Source: Bacillus infantis (GTDB lineage: Bacteria; Bacillota; Bacilli; Bacillales; Cytobacillaceae). Taken from it: 64,000 bases of DNA. Below, one piece after another: positions 16,757-25,937 of this stretch. The notes beneath the pieces are model-generated. The model did no database searches and was not told where the DNA came from. It was given only the letters and a program-made list of their open reading frames with translations. The stretch's first letter is position 1. Every line of letters starts with the position of its first letter. Both the position numbers and the translations under genes were made by a program. Where the stretch lies: assembly GCF_020171945.1 (NCBI RefSeq), contig NZ_JAIVAP010000003.1:55412-119411 (forward strand), written 5' to 3'.

Positions 16757-17155
16757 GTGAAAGTAGTTTTTGCATCGACTCCTAACCAGGAAGAGAGGAT
16801 CAAGGAACTGGTAGATTATTTTTATACATCTATTTTTCCTGCTTATTTTTCAGATGAGGATATTAAAGAGTTTGAAAAGCTGAAGGTGCTGCATACTTCA
16901 ACCAGGCATTTTGAATATTTCGGGACTTTAAAGGAAGCATTTCAGGTGATCGCCAGCCTGCAGACGCTTATTTCCATCCTGGAATCTTCTGATCCGGAAA
17001 ACCGATATGAGGATATTTTTCAGAAGAACGTACATATCCTGAAAGATTTCGGACTTTTCTTTCCTTTCGGCTTCAGCTCTTTTATTGATGCAAAAGAGCT
17101 GAAGGGTGATATGTTTAGTGTGTATACGAAAGCGGCGAATGAGCTTTTGGTTTAA
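16757..17155 (+). CDS. yhcU: YhcU-family protein (DUF5365)
   Basis: Small soluble protein of 132 residues, MKVVFASTPNQEERIKELVDYF at the N-terminus, predicted mixed alpha/beta with a helical centre and no membrane segment. Length and sequence match the Bacillus-specific YhcU family, whose function is unknown to me. GTG 16757 was chosen because AAAGGTGGG precedes it by 6 nt; the frame extends to an ATG at 16715 without a ribosome site. It is divergent from yhcT, as in B. subtilis from memory. Confidence 0.75.
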   Translation: MKVVFASTPNQEERIKELVDYFYTSIFPAYFSDEDIKEFEKLKVLHTSTRHFEYFGTLKEAFQVIASLQTLISILESSDPENRYEDIFQKNVHILKDFGLFFPFGFSSFIDAKELKGDMFSVYTKAANELLV

Positions 17156-17182
17156 AATGAGGCAAAAATATTGAGTTTGAAG

Positions 17183-17219
17183 AACGGGAAGGAGCGGGGG
17201 TGCTTCTTGCCGTTTTTTC
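17183..17219 (+). terminator. Terminator after yhcU
   Basis: AACGG (17183-17187) pairs with CCGTT (17210-17214), and inside it AAGGAGC with GCTTCTT, followed by TTTTT. Confidence 0.8.
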
Positions 17220-17263
17220 ATGTTTTTGTTCCTATTTAGAATTAGATTGCGCTATGAATGAGG

Positions 17264-17399
17264 CTGTTGATCTGCACTCCAGGCACTTCGCTTTCCGCGG
17301 GGCGGCGCTGAGCCTCCTCAGAGCAAGCTCCTGCGGGGTCTCAGCTTTGCCGCTATCTCCCGCAGGAGTCTGCGTGCCTTCCGTTCCGATCAACAGGGC
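17264..17399. repeat. Structured 136-bp repeat, copy 1
   Basis: Identical by eye over 136 bp to the element at 17513-17648. Ends are the inverted repeat CTGTTGATC / GATCAACAG. Nested inside are AGGCAC / GTGCCT, CTCCTGCGGG / CCCGCAGGAG and a small CTGAG / CTCAG hairpin. GC content is far above the flanks. It lies in the convergent gap between yhcU and the thioredoxin gene and encodes no plausible protein. Similar GC-rich palindromic elements are scattered in many Bacillus genomes, as I recall. Confidence 0.9.
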
Positions 17400-17512
17400 G
17401 TTGAGAGTTTTAGCTGCTGCTTAACTTTTTTAGGGTAGTCCAGGAAATGATTGCTGTTTCTAATCCTATTTAAAATCAAAAGATTTTATTAGATTTGGGC
17501 TATAACCGAGGC

Positions 17513-17648
17513 CTGTTGATCTGCACTCCAGGCACTTCGCTTTCCGCGGGGCGGCGCTGAGCCTCCTCAGAGCAAGCTCCTGCGGGGTCTCAGCTTTGCC
17601 GCTATCTCCCGCAGGAGTCTGCGTGCCTTCCGTTCCGATCAACAGGGC
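17513..17648. repeat. Structured 136-bp repeat, copy 2
   Basis: Direct repeat of copy 1, 249 bp away start to start and in the same orientation. Both copies are preceded by a GAGG-like sequence and followed by GGC shared beyond the terminal inverted repeat. The 113 bp between the copies are AT-rich and contain nothing recognisable. Confidence 0.9.
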
Positions 17649-18021
17649 TTTTTAAACACATGAGCAATTTTGCAAAATAGAGAATAAATGATTCGTTTTA
17701 TATTTGATTAGTTCAATAAAGTCAAAATAAAAAGAACTGAATGTCTTCTTTACACCACACTATTGTACACCCTGAAAAAACAAATCTTAATAGGTATAAA
17801 TGAGCGTAGTATGGGGCATCCTGCAAAACAACCAGCTCCTTCCGTAATGTAGCTCTGATTTGGGGATGTTCTGTAACTGCAGACATTCTTGATGTATTAA
17901 CCTACGATGTTACGAGTAGGAGCTTGTTTTTATTCGGGACAGCCTTATGATAGAAGCATTAAATCCTTTAAAAAAAGAATAGGGACATAAAAGTTTTTTA
18001 AGGTCTTGGTGATATACAACG
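17649..18021 (+). other. Non-coding gap with a long imperfect hairpin
   Basis: No gene is visible. At 17835-17923 GCTCCT-TC-CGTAA pairs with TTACG-AGT-AGGAGC, enclosing a smaller ATGT-CTG/GCAGACAT hairpin, and the 3' arm is followed by TTGTTTTTATT. This could be the 3' part of an unrecognised structured RNA. The remainder is AT-rich and featureless. Confidence 0.4.
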
Positions 18022-18056
18022 AAAAAACGGGAAGGATTGCTCCTTCCCGTTTTTTC
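18022..18056. terminator. Bidirectional terminator at the 3' end of the bdbC/thioredoxin unit
   Basis: ACGGGAAGGA (18027-18036) and TCCTTCCCGT (18041-18050) form a 10-bp stem with a TTGC loop, with an A run on the left and a T run on the right. It ends the minus-strand operon. Confidence 0.9.
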
Positions 18057-18527
18057 TTATTTAGAGTTCTCGTTAAACCATTTTTCGAATACTTCTTTGT
18101 CCTGTGAGCCTGTGATTCTGTTTGTTTCTTTGCCGTCTTTGTATTGAACGATTGTTGGTGTTTCGTTTATGTTGTAGTTATCCCAGCCGTTTTCGAATTC
18201 CCATAAGTTGAATTGGACAAGGTCGACTCCCATTTCATCTGCCAGCGGGGCGACAACAGGGGTTGTCCTTTGGCAGTGCGGACATGTAGGGCTGAAGAAG
18301 TAGACGGTTGCATCTTCTCCTGCTTCAAGCTTTTTCTCCAGTTCATCCGGGAGAATAATGTTCTGGTAGTTTGGATCATCGAGCTGGTCGATTGTTTCAG
18401 ATTTCAGATTCTCTGTTCCGTAAGGGTTGTCCCCTGATACCTTTTCTTTATTCTGCATACTGGTGAGCACTGCCACACCTGCAAATAATGCTATGATAAT
18501 AACTAAAAATATGATGACTTTCTTCAA
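18057..18527 (-). CDS. Membrane-anchored thioredoxin-fold thiol-disulfide oxidoreductase
   Basis: Extracytoplasmic oxidoreductase of 156 residues. An N-terminal membrane anchor (VIIFLVIIIALFAGVAVL) is followed by a thioredoxin fold with the active site CPHC at residues 82-85 (YFFSPTCPHCQRTTP) and the cis-proline NETPTIVQY near 139. The start is TTG 18527, with GGAGGC 8 nt upstream. The TGA of bdbC ends 1 nt before this TTG, so the two are translationally coupled. With the DsbB-like partner it should form a disulfide-forming pair like BdbC/BdbD or BdbB/BdbA. Confidence 0.88.
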   Translation of the reverse strand: MKKVIIFLVIIIALFAGVAVLTSMQNKEKVSGDNPYGTENLKSETIDQLDDPNYQNIILPDELEKKLEAGEDATVYFFSPTCPHCQRTTPVVAPLADEMGVDLVQFNLWEFENGWDNYNINETPTIVQYKDGKETNRITGSQDKEVFEKWFNENSK

Positions 18528-18528
18528 A

Positions 18529-18966
18529 TCACACTGCCTCCTTTGTTTTTTTCCAGATGATCAGGCTTGTTATAAAAATAATGATAAAAGCAGTAAGCGC
18601 AAGCAGGGGAATCGTAATGAATCCCAGCCAGTTGATATATTGCCCTGTGCATGGGACCCTGCCGCAGGAAAGGGCACTTTCTCCAAGGAAAGCGACTTTC
18701 TGGATGGAATAATGATAAATCGAAATGCATGCACCGGCAGCGGAGAGGATCATTGTATAAAAGCTGATTTTAAAGTCTTTTTTAATCACAGCGATCCCGA
18801 GTATGACGGCGAGCGGGTACATGGCGATACGCTGGTACCAGCAGAGTGCGCAGGGCTCATAATGGCGGACTTCAGAAAAATAGAGGCTTCCGAACATCGC
18901 CAGGATGGATGCAGCCCAGGCAAGGAATAAAAGGTTCTCCCTCGGGTCTTGTTTTGGCTTATCCAT
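18529..18966 (-). CDS. bdbC: DsbB-family disulfide oxidoreductase BdbC
   Basis: Four-helix membrane protein of 145 residues that reoxidises a thiol-disulfide oxidoreductase using quinone. The first redox pair is CALC at residues 39-42 in HYEPCALCWYQRIAMYPL, and the second pair is in LSCGRVPCTGQYINWLGF. GGAGAAGC precedes the ATG. It is the promoter-proximal gene of a two-gene operon with the CPHC thioredoxin-like protein. In the B. subtilis order this place is not occupied by bdb genes as far as I remember, so the pair may have moved in. Confidence 0.9.
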   Translation of the reverse strand: MDKPKQDPRENLLFLAWAASILAMFGSLYFSEVRHYEPCALCWYQRIAMYPLAVILGIAVIKKDFKISFYTMILSAAGACISIYHYSIQKVAFLGESALSCGRVPCTGQYINWLGFITIPLLALTAFIIIFITSLIIWKKTKEAV

Positions 18967-19201
18967 ATGCTTCTCCTTTATTAGTTTATGGTGAAATTAT
19001 AAAGAGATTCTCCGGGCTTGTAAATTACCTTGAATTAAAGACACCTAATCTTCACATTTGTGCAATGTTCAGGACAGCATGAGAGCGGGTGTGCAGGCAT
19101 ATGCTGATAGCGGCAGCCGGAGGTTCTTTCTAACATTCTACCATTGATGCAGGGGCAAGCATCAGTCCTAAAATTATCCTATCTTTAAAAGGAGCATAAA
19201 G

Positions 19202-19748
19202 ATGAAAAAACATGCGTTAGTCATTGGCGGAACGGGTATGTTAAAAAGAGTGATTGAATCGCTCTGCAAGGAAGGATTCCATGTAAGTGCAATGGGCAGA
19301 AGCCATGATCATTTTGCGAAGATGATGGAAGAAATCTCTGCACCTGAAGGAAAAGTTTCTTTTATACAAGCAGACTATTACAGTCCCATCCAATTCCAGG
19401 AAGGCTTGATCCAAGCTGTTCGGGACCGGGGAACGTTCGATCTGGGCATGGATGAGAAGCGATGCTTCGGAAAGCTTCCAGTGGCTTTTGCAGTACATAG
19501 CGCAAGATGACAAGTATACAGAGCTGTATGAAATTAAAGGCAGCCATGCTTCAAGGGAGCCTTTTAATGGCCTGGACTCTGCTTCGTTAAAGTGGATGAG
19601 GATCATTCTTGGATTCCGTTTTGAGGAGGATACGGCAAGATGGCTGACCCACGACGAAATTTCTGAGGGTGTGCTGAAGGCAATCAGCCTGAAAGCCCCA
19701 TTATATACAGTGGGAGTGACGGAGCCGTGGGAGAAAAGGCCCTCATAG
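19202..19748 (+). pseudogene. Frameshifted short-chain dehydrogenase-like gene
   Basis: The first part (19202 onward, AAAGGAGC before the ATG) encodes KHALVIGGTGMLKRVIESLC, a Rossmann nucleotide-binding start. It reads in frame to about GTFDL near 19446. The continuation, AWMRSDASESFQWLLQYIAQ to EPWEKRPS, is in another frame from about 19450 to 19748. Joined, the two parts make one protein of about 180 residues. The simplest explanation is loss of two bases after GATCTGG near 19448. Unless this is a sequencing error the gene is broken: the first frame ends at 19510 with an unrelated tail. The family is an NAD(P)-binding short-chain dehydrogenase of unknown substrate. Confidence 0.7.
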
Positions 19749-19797
19749 TGTTAATGCCATTAACAGAGCAGCCCGAATAAGAGGAGATGCAGACAAT

Positions 19798-21336
19798 ATG
19801 TCAAAATTGGATTTAAGCAAGTTTGAGAAAAAAATGATTATCCGCAATACAAGGGCTGAAGATATTGACAAAATCATAGCCCTGCAGGAGCTTTGCTTCC
19901 CCGGCATGGATCCGTGGAAGCGGGAGCATTTGGAGAGCCATCTGGAAGTCTTCCCGGAGGGCCAGTTTGTCGCAGAATATGATGGCGATATCATCGGGTC
20001 CTGTTCCAGCCTGATCATCAATTTCGATGAATATGATGACAGGCATTCGTGGAGCGATGTGACGGATAATGGCTATATTACGAACCATAATCCGGATGGG
20101 TATAATTTATACGGCATCGAAGTGATGGTGCACCCTGAGTTCCGCCGCATGAAAATCGGCTACCGCCTGTATGAGGCACGAAAAGAGCTGGTGCGGCAGA
20201 TGAACCTGAAAAGCATCATCATTGGCGGCAGGATCCCGAACTACCATAAATATGCCGGGGAAATGAGCCCGCGAGAGTATGTAAGCGAGGTATCCCGCCA
20301 TAAAATTTATGATCCGGTCCTCTCTTTCCAGCTCCTTAATGAGTTCAGCCTCATGCGGATCAATCCCAATTATTTGCCGGATGATGTCCAGTCCAACAAA
20401 TATGCAACCCTGATGGAATGGAATAATGTCGATTACCTGCCAACGACCAAAAGATTTTATAAAACAAGCTACCCTGTAAGGATCTGCGTAGTGCAGTATA
20501 TGATGAGGCAAATCAGTTCCTTTGACGATTTTGCAAGCCAGGTGGAATATTTCACAGATGTCGCCTCAGATGCAGGGGCAGATTTTGCGGTTTTCCCAGA
20601 GATATTCACTACGCAGCTGATGTCATTCCTTGATGAGAAGTCACCAAGCCTCGCGGTGCGGAGGGTTACAGAGTATACAGAAGAATATATCGAGCTGTTT
20701 ACCGATCTGGCTGTCAGATATAACGTCAATATTATCGGCGGCTCCCATTTCGTCAAAGAAGATGATGATGAAATCTATAATATTGCCTATCTTTTCCGGA
20801 GAGATGGCACAATTGAAAAGCAATATAAGCTCCATATCACTCCGAATGAGCGCAAATGGTGGGGAATCAGCCGCGGGGATGAAGTGAAGGTATTCGATAC
20901 AGACTGCGGAAGGATTGCGATACAGATCTGCTATGATATTGAATTTCCTGAGCTTGCCAGGATTGCAGCCGATAAAGGTGCAAAAATCATTTTCACCCCA
21001 TTCTGCACAGAAGACCGCCAAGGCTATCTGCGTGTCAGGTACTGTGCTCAGGCAAGAGCGGTCGAAAATCAGATCTATACGGTTATTTCTGGAACGGTCG
21101 GGAATCTGCCGCAAACAGAGAATATGGATATCCAATATGCGCAGTCAGGCATTTTTGCGCCGTCGGACTTTGAATTTGCAAGGGACGGCATCGTTGGAGA
21201 GACTAATCCTAATATCGAAATGGTGCTGATCGGGGATGTGGACCTGGAAATCCTCAGACGCCAGCGCCAGGACGGAACGGTCCGCCAGCTGAAGGACCGG
21301 CGCCATGATATCTATAAGATTCATTACAAAAAATAA
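19798..21336 (+). CDS. yhcX: GNAT acetyltransferase-carbon-nitrogen hydrolase fusion (YhcX)
   Basis: Two-domain protein of 512 residues, the same size as B. subtilis YhcX. The N-terminal half (about 15-200) is a GNAT acetyltransferase (TRAEDIDKIIALQELCF, IEVMVHPEFRRMKIGYRLYEA). The C-terminal half (about 225-505) is a nitrilase-superfamily amidohydrolase with the expected triad: Glu in VFPEIF near 268, Lys in KQYKLHITPNE near 344 and Cys in ICYDIEFPE near 378. Substrates are unknown. A GAGGAG site precedes the ATG with longish spacing. It sits between a broken dehydrogenase gene and pgcA and ends at its own terminator. Confidence 0.9.
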   Translation: MSKLDLSKFEKKMIIRNTRAEDIDKIIALQELCFPGMDPWKREHLESHLEVFPEGQFVAEYDGDIIGSCSSLIINFDEYDDRHSWSDVTDNGYITNHNPDGYNLYGIEVMVHPEFRRMKIGYRLYEARKELVRQMNLKSIIIGGRIPNYHKYAGEMSPREYVSEVSRHKIYDPVLSFQLLNEFSLMRINPNYLPDDVQSNKYATLMEWNNVDYLPTTKRFYKTSYPVRICVVQYMMRQISSFDDFASQVEYFTDVASDAGADFAVFPEIFTTQLMSFLDEKSPSLAVRRVTEYTEEYIELFTDLAVRYNVNIIGGSHFVKEDDDEIYNIAYLFRRDGTIEKQYKLHITPNERKWWGISRGDEVKVFDTDCGRIAIQICYDIEFPELARIAADKGAKIIFTPFCTEDRQGYLRVRYCAQARAVENQIYTVISGTVGNLPQTENMDIQYAQSGIFAPSDFEFARDGIVGETNPNIEMVLIGDVDLEILRRQRQDGTVRQLKDRRHDIYKIHYKK

Positions 21337-21343
21337 CATCAGC

Positions 21344-21373
21344 AGCCTGCCTTTCACTGGCAGGCCTTTTTCT
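21344..21373 (+). terminator. Terminator after yhcX
   Basis: GCCTGCC (21345-21351) pairs with GGCAGGC (21359-21365), 7-nt loop, followed by CTTTTTC. Confidence 0.85.
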
Positions 21374-21564
21374 ATATAATGAAATTGCGGAAAATTGTCG
21401 TGAAAGCTCGAAAGGTTTCAGGAGGAGATTCGCGGGCCGCAGCAGAATCTATAGAATTACAGCCCTGTGAAGGGGTGAACAAGTACATAACAGACAAAAA
21501 GCAGCAAGAGCGCCAGATGCTTTACTGCAATCAGCCTGTTGAAAGGCAGCCGGGAGGTAAAGAG

Positions 21565-23319
21565 ATGGACTGGAAACAAAAAGCGGAAAAATGGCTTGGA
21601 TATACAAACATGGACAGCACCCTGAAAAAGGAGCTGGCAGAGCTTCGCTTGGATGACAGCAAGATGGAGGACGCCTTCTATAAAGACCTTGAATTCGGCA
21701 CAGGCGGCATGAGGGGAGAAATTGGCCCCGGCACCAACAGAATGAACATTTATACGGTCAGGAAGGCTGCAGCCGGCCTTGCTGCGTATATTGAAACATA
21801 CGGGACAGAAGCTAAGAAAAGAGGCGCGGCAATCGCGTACGATTCTCGCTATATGTCAAAGGAATTTGCAATGGAAACGGCTAAAACGCTGGCAACGCGC
21901 GGAATCCGCGCCTATGTATTCAAAGGTTTGAGGCCAACGCCTGAGCTATCCTTTGCGGTCCGTTATCTGCAGGCATTTGCCGGTGTTGTGATCACCGCAA
22001 GCCACAACCCGCCTGAGTATAATGGCTATAAGGTGTACGGTGAGGATGGCGCACAGCTGCCTCCTGAAAGCGCAGACATCGTTATTGAAAAAGTCAATGA
22101 AATTGAAAATGAATTGCTGATAGAGGCGGCGGAAGAAGAAACGCTGCTGGAGCAAGGGCTCATTACGATGATTGGTGAGGAAGTAGACCAGGCATATCAG
22201 GAAAAGCTCAAAACCATTTCGGAAAATCCGGCTCTTGGCAGTGAAACAGACATAAAAATCGTTTTCACCCCGCTGCATGGTACGGCAGGGAAGCCTGTGC
22301 AGGATATACTGGCAGCAATGGATTACAGGCATGTTTATACAGTTGAAGAGCAGGCTGTTCCAGACCCGGGCTTCTCAACTGTCAAAAGTCCGAATCCGGA
22401 AGAGCATGCCGCATTTGAATTCGCAATCAAGCTTGGCAATGAGGTTGGGGCAGATCTCCTGATCGCAACAGATCCTGACGCTGACAGGCTTGGAATTGCG
22501 GTCAAGGATGACAAAGGGGAATATACCGTCCTGACCGGGAACCAGACCGGCGCCATTCTGCTTCATTATATCCTGAACGAAAAGAAAGCAAAGGGAACGC
22601 TTCCTTCCAATGGAGCGATGCTGAAAACGATTGTTACATCAGAGCTGGGTGCAAAAATTGCCGAGTCCCATGATGTAGAGGTCATGGATGTGCTTACGGG
22701 CTTTAAATTCATCGCCGAGAAAATCAATGCTTTCTATAAAGATAACAGCTACAAATTCCTGTTCGGCTACGAAGAGAGCTATGGCTATCTGATCGGCGAT
22801 TTTGCCCGTGATAAAGATGCCGTCCAGGCTGCCCTTCTGGCGACAGAAGCATGCGCTTTCTACAAGAAAAAGGGAATGTCGCTGTATGATGCGCTGATGG
22901 CTATCTACGAGGAATATGGCTATTATTTGGAAGGGCTCAGATCTCTTACCCTTAAAGGGAAGCAGGGGGCCGAGCTGATCCAGGAAACGCTGGCTTCCTT
23001 CCGCAGAGATCCGATTGAAGTTCTGGGTGAATGGAAGGTCCTGAGGATGGAGGATTATCTTACTGGCCTTGCAAAGCCGGCCTCTGGGGAAGAAGAGCCA
23101 ATCGGCCTGCCAAAGTCAAATGTCATCAAGTATCTTTTTGAGGACGGTTCATGGATCTGCCTGCGCCCTTCCGGAACAGAGCCAAAGATCAAATTCTATT
23201 TCGGCGTGAACAGCACAGGGCTGGAAGAGAGCAGGGAGAAACTGGCCAGGCTTGAAAACCAGTTCATGATCCTGATTGATGAAAAAATGAAAAAGCTGGA
23301 AGAGGCCAAGAAGGCCTGA
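21565..23319 (+). CDS. pgcA: Phospho-sugar mutase (alpha-phosphoglucomutase PgcA)
   Basis: Interconverts glucose 1- and 6-phosphate, feeding UDP-glucose for teichoic acids and glycolipids. 584 residues, matching B. subtilis PgcA (581). Motifs: [17 protein letters not shown] near residue 48, the phosphoserine loop [15 protein letters not shown] with Ser near 145, the metal loop TDPDADRLG near 303, the sugar-binding [18 protein letters not shown] near 402 and the phosphate loop [12 protein letters not shown] near the C-terminus. ATG 21565 was chosen because GGGAGG lies 7 nt upstream; an in-frame extension to 21379 has no ribosome site. It heads the pgcA-yhcY-yhcZ order seen in B. subtilis. Confidence 0.93.
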   Translation: MDWKQKAEKWLGYTNMDSTLKKELAELRLDDSKMEDAFYKDLEFGTGGMRGEIGPGTNRMNIYTVRKAAAGLAAYIETYGTEAKKRGAAIAYDSRYMSKEFAMETAKTLATRGIRAYVFKGLRPTPELSFAVRYLQAFAGVVITASHNPPEYNGYKVYGEDGAQLPPESADIVIEKVNEIENELLIEAAEEETLLEQGLITMIGEEVDQAYQEKLKTISENPALGSETDIKIVFTPLHGTAGKPVQDILAAMDYRHVYTVEEQAVPDPGFSTVKSPNPEEHAAFEFAIKLGNEVGADLLIATDPDADRLGIAVKDDKGEYTVLTGNQTGAILLHYILNEKKAKGTLPSNGAMLKTIVTSELGAKIAESHDVEVMDVLTGFKFIAEKINAFYKDNSYKFLFGYEESYGYLIGDFARDKDAVQAALLATEACAFYKKKGMSLYDALMAIYEEYGYYLEGLRSLTLKGKQGAELIQETLASFRRDPIEVLGEWKVLRMEDYLTGLAKPASGEEEPIGLPKSNVIKYLFEDGSWICLRPSGTEPKIKFYFGVNSTGLEESREKLARLENQFMILIDEKMKKLEEAKKA

Positions 23320-23323
23320 TTGG

Positions 23324-23366
23324 AGAAAAGGCGGCCGTTCTGCAGAGCAGAATCCGCCTTTTCTTC
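23324..23366 (+). terminator. Terminator after pgcA
   Basis: AGAAAAGGCGG (23324-23334) pairs with CCGCCTTTTCT (23354-23364), with a small CTGCAGAGCAG structure in the loop. Confidence 0.8.
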
Positions 23367-23484
23367 TGCGCGTTTTTAACAAAGAAGCTGCAACTTTAGC
23401 CGCAGATTCTCCTCATCCAAAATGCGAAGGCCGAACTGTCCATAAAGCTTTATAATAAAGAGAGTAAAAATGGGAGGCACGAGG

Positions 23485-24603
23485 ATGACCAAGGAAGACA
23501 GGCTTTCTGAAGTGAAAATATTAAAAGAAATCGCAGAGCTTCTCAATGAGGGGACGGATATGAAGTCAGTCCTGCCGGAAGTGCTGAAGAAGCTGCTTGA
23601 AGTGACAAATCTGGAAACAGGCTGGATCTTTCTCATTGATGGGGAAGGCAAGTATAATTTAGCCGCAAAAGAGCGGCTTCCGCAGGCCTTGTCTTTAAAT
23701 CATTATGCGCCAATGTGCCAGGGAGGATGCTGGTGTGTTGATAGATTCAATAGTGGCAAGCTGAATAAGGCGACTAATATTATCGGCTGCAAGCGGATTG
23801 AAGACGCGATTGAAGAGGGGCGCAGCGGCACGAACGGGCTTACCCACCATGCCAGTGTTCCTTTAAGGGCTGGGGATGAGAGGTTCGGCATCCTGAACAT
23901 CGGCTCCCCTCATAAAACCAGGTTCGCTGATGGGGAGCTGGCACTATTGGAATCAGTTGCTTTCCAGATCGGCACTGCCCTCAAGCGGATCGCCCTGACC
24001 CAAAGGGAGCAGGAGTTGGCTCTTACGGCTGAAAGGAACCGGCTTGCAAGAGACTTGCATGACTCTGTCAATCAGCTGTTATTTTCTGTGAACTTAACGG
24101 CAAGGGGCGGAATGGAAATGGCCGAAGGAGCTGAAGTGAAGGAAACATTTTCTTACATACAAGATCTTGCCCAGGAGGCGCTCAGCGAGATGAGGGCGCT
24201 GATCTGGCAGCTTCGCCCGCGCGGCCTTGAGAACGGGCTTGTCAGCGCCCTGAAGAATTATGGCCAAATGCTCGGGCTAAAGGTTGAGGCAGAAGTAAAA
24301 GGGGTCATCGCCCTTCCGGGAAAAATTGAAGAAGCATTATGGAGAATGGGGCAGGAAGCCTTCGGAAACTGCAAGAAGCATTCAGGCCAAGGTTCAGTGC
24401 GGCTTCTTGTGGAGGCAGACAGCAGCAGGATCATAATGATAATAAAGGATGAAGGCTGCGGCTTCTATTACGGCAAGGGAAAAGGCCTGCCGAGCATGGG
24501 TCTGAACAGCATGAAGGGAAGGGCGGAAATGCTAAAAGGCAGTTTCTCTATCAAAACAGCGCCCGGCCAAGGGACAGAAATACAGATAAGCATACCAATT
24601 TAA
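23485..24603 (+). CDS. yhcY: GAF-domain sensor histidine kinase YhcY (NarX/AirS-like)
   Basis: Soluble sensor kinase of 372 residues without membrane segments. A GAF domain (about 10-170) is followed by a HisKA_3 domain with His192 in ERNRLARDLHDSVNQ and a HATPase domain (IKDEGCGFYYGKGKGLPSMGLNSMKGRAE given as a landmark near 325). Four cysteines cluster in the GAF domain: Cys78, Cys82, Cys84 and Cys102. S. aureus AirS (YhcS), a relative, is reported to bind an iron-sulfur cluster for oxygen sensing, so a similar role is plausible. ATG 23485 has GGGAGG 7 nt upstream. The next gene begins 8 nt after the stop. Confidence 0.9.
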   Translation: MTKEDRLSEVKILKEIAELLNEGTDMKSVLPEVLKKLLEVTNLETGWIFLIDGEGKYNLAAKERLPQALSLNHYAPMCQGGCWCVDRFNSGKLNKATNIIGCKRIEDAIEEGRSGTNGLTHHASVPLRAGDERFGILNIGSPHKTRFADGELALLESVAFQIGTALKRIALTQREQELALTAERNRLARDLHDSVNQLLFSVNLTARGGMEMAEGAEVKETFSYIQDLAQEALSEMRALIWQLRPRGLENGLVSALKNYGQMLGLKVEAEVKGVIALPGKIEEALWRMGQEAFGNCKKHSGQGSVRLLVEADSSRIIMIIKDEGCGFYYGKGKGLPSMGLNSMKGRAEMLKGSFSIKTAPGQGTEIQISIPI

Positions 24604-24611
24604 GGGGGATT

Positions 24612-25250
24612 ATGATGAAAGTGCGCGTGCTGGTGGCTGATGACCACCATGTTGTCAGAAGGGGCCTGATTTTTTTCCTTAAGACACAGCAGGAGATTGA
24701 AATCGCCGGGGAGGCAAAGGATGGGCTGGAGGCTGTCGAGCAGACAGGTAGATTAAAGCCGGATATAGTCCTCATGGACCTGGATATGCCAAATATGAAT
24801 GGGATAGAGGCAACAAGGCTGATCAAACAGAAATATCCGGAAACGAAGGTTCTGATGCTGACCAGCTTTTCCGATCAGGACCATGTCATTCCGGCGCTCG
24901 AGGCCGGGGCTTCGGGATACCAGCTGAAGGATATTGAACCGGATGAGCTTGTGAAGGCGATCGTCCAGGTTATGAAAGGGGAAAATCAGCTCCATCCCAA
25001 GGCAACATCCCACCTGCTGTCACATCTGTCCAACAAGGATAAAAAGAAAAGCCCCATAGATGATTTGACAAAACGGGAACTCGACGTATTGAAGGAGATA
25101 GCGAAAGGGAAAAGCAACAAAGAGATCGCTGCTTCCCTTTTTATCACAGAGAAAACGGTCAAGACACATGTATCCAATCTGCTGTCAAAGCTCGAGATTT
25201 CTGACCGGACGCAGGCAGCGCTGCTGGCCGTGAAGGAAAAGCTTGTTTAA
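24612..25250 (+). CDS. yhcZ: NarL/FixJ-family response regulator YhcZ
   Basis: Partner of the YhcY kinase, 212 residues. The receiver domain has the acidic pair DD at residues 10-11, phospho-acceptor Asp56 in IVLMDLDMP and Lys in YQLKDIEPDELV. The C-terminal LuxR-type helix-turn-helix is seen in LTKRELDVLKEIAKGKSNKEIA and TVKTHVSNLLSKL. Two adjacent ATG codons (24612, 24615) are possible starts after GGGGG. The pair is co-transcribed; in B. subtilis its targets are poorly known to me. Confidence 0.92.
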   Translation: MMKVRVLVADDHHVVRRGLIFFLKTQQEIEIAGEAKDGLEAVEQTGRLKPDIVLMDLDMPNMNGIEATRLIKQKYPETKVLMLTSFSDQDHVIPALEAGASGYQLKDIEPDELVKAIVQVMKGENQLHPKATSHLLSHLSNKDKKKSPIDDLTKRELDVLKEIAKGKSNKEIAASLFITEKTVKTHVSNLLSKLEISDRTQAALLAVKEKLV

Positions 25251-25367
25251 ATCGGCTCCATCCAAAGTTGTAGGTGCCTGAATTTTCAGTTAGACTAATT
25301 ATGTATGTAACATTAAAACAAAGCGACGATTTCCGCGGTGCAGTCTCTCCCTATAATAAGAACATAG

Positions 25368-25928
<561 letters not shown>

Positions 25929-25937
25929 GGAAAAAGC

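Noticed and set aside
17200..17424. Open frame across the first 136-bp repeat
   Set aside because: No ribosome site; composition reflects the GC-rich palindromes of the repeat.
21379..21564. N-terminal extension of pgcA by 62 residues
   Set aside because: No ribosome site at the upstream ATG, non-homologous composition, and a strong site directly before ATG 21565.
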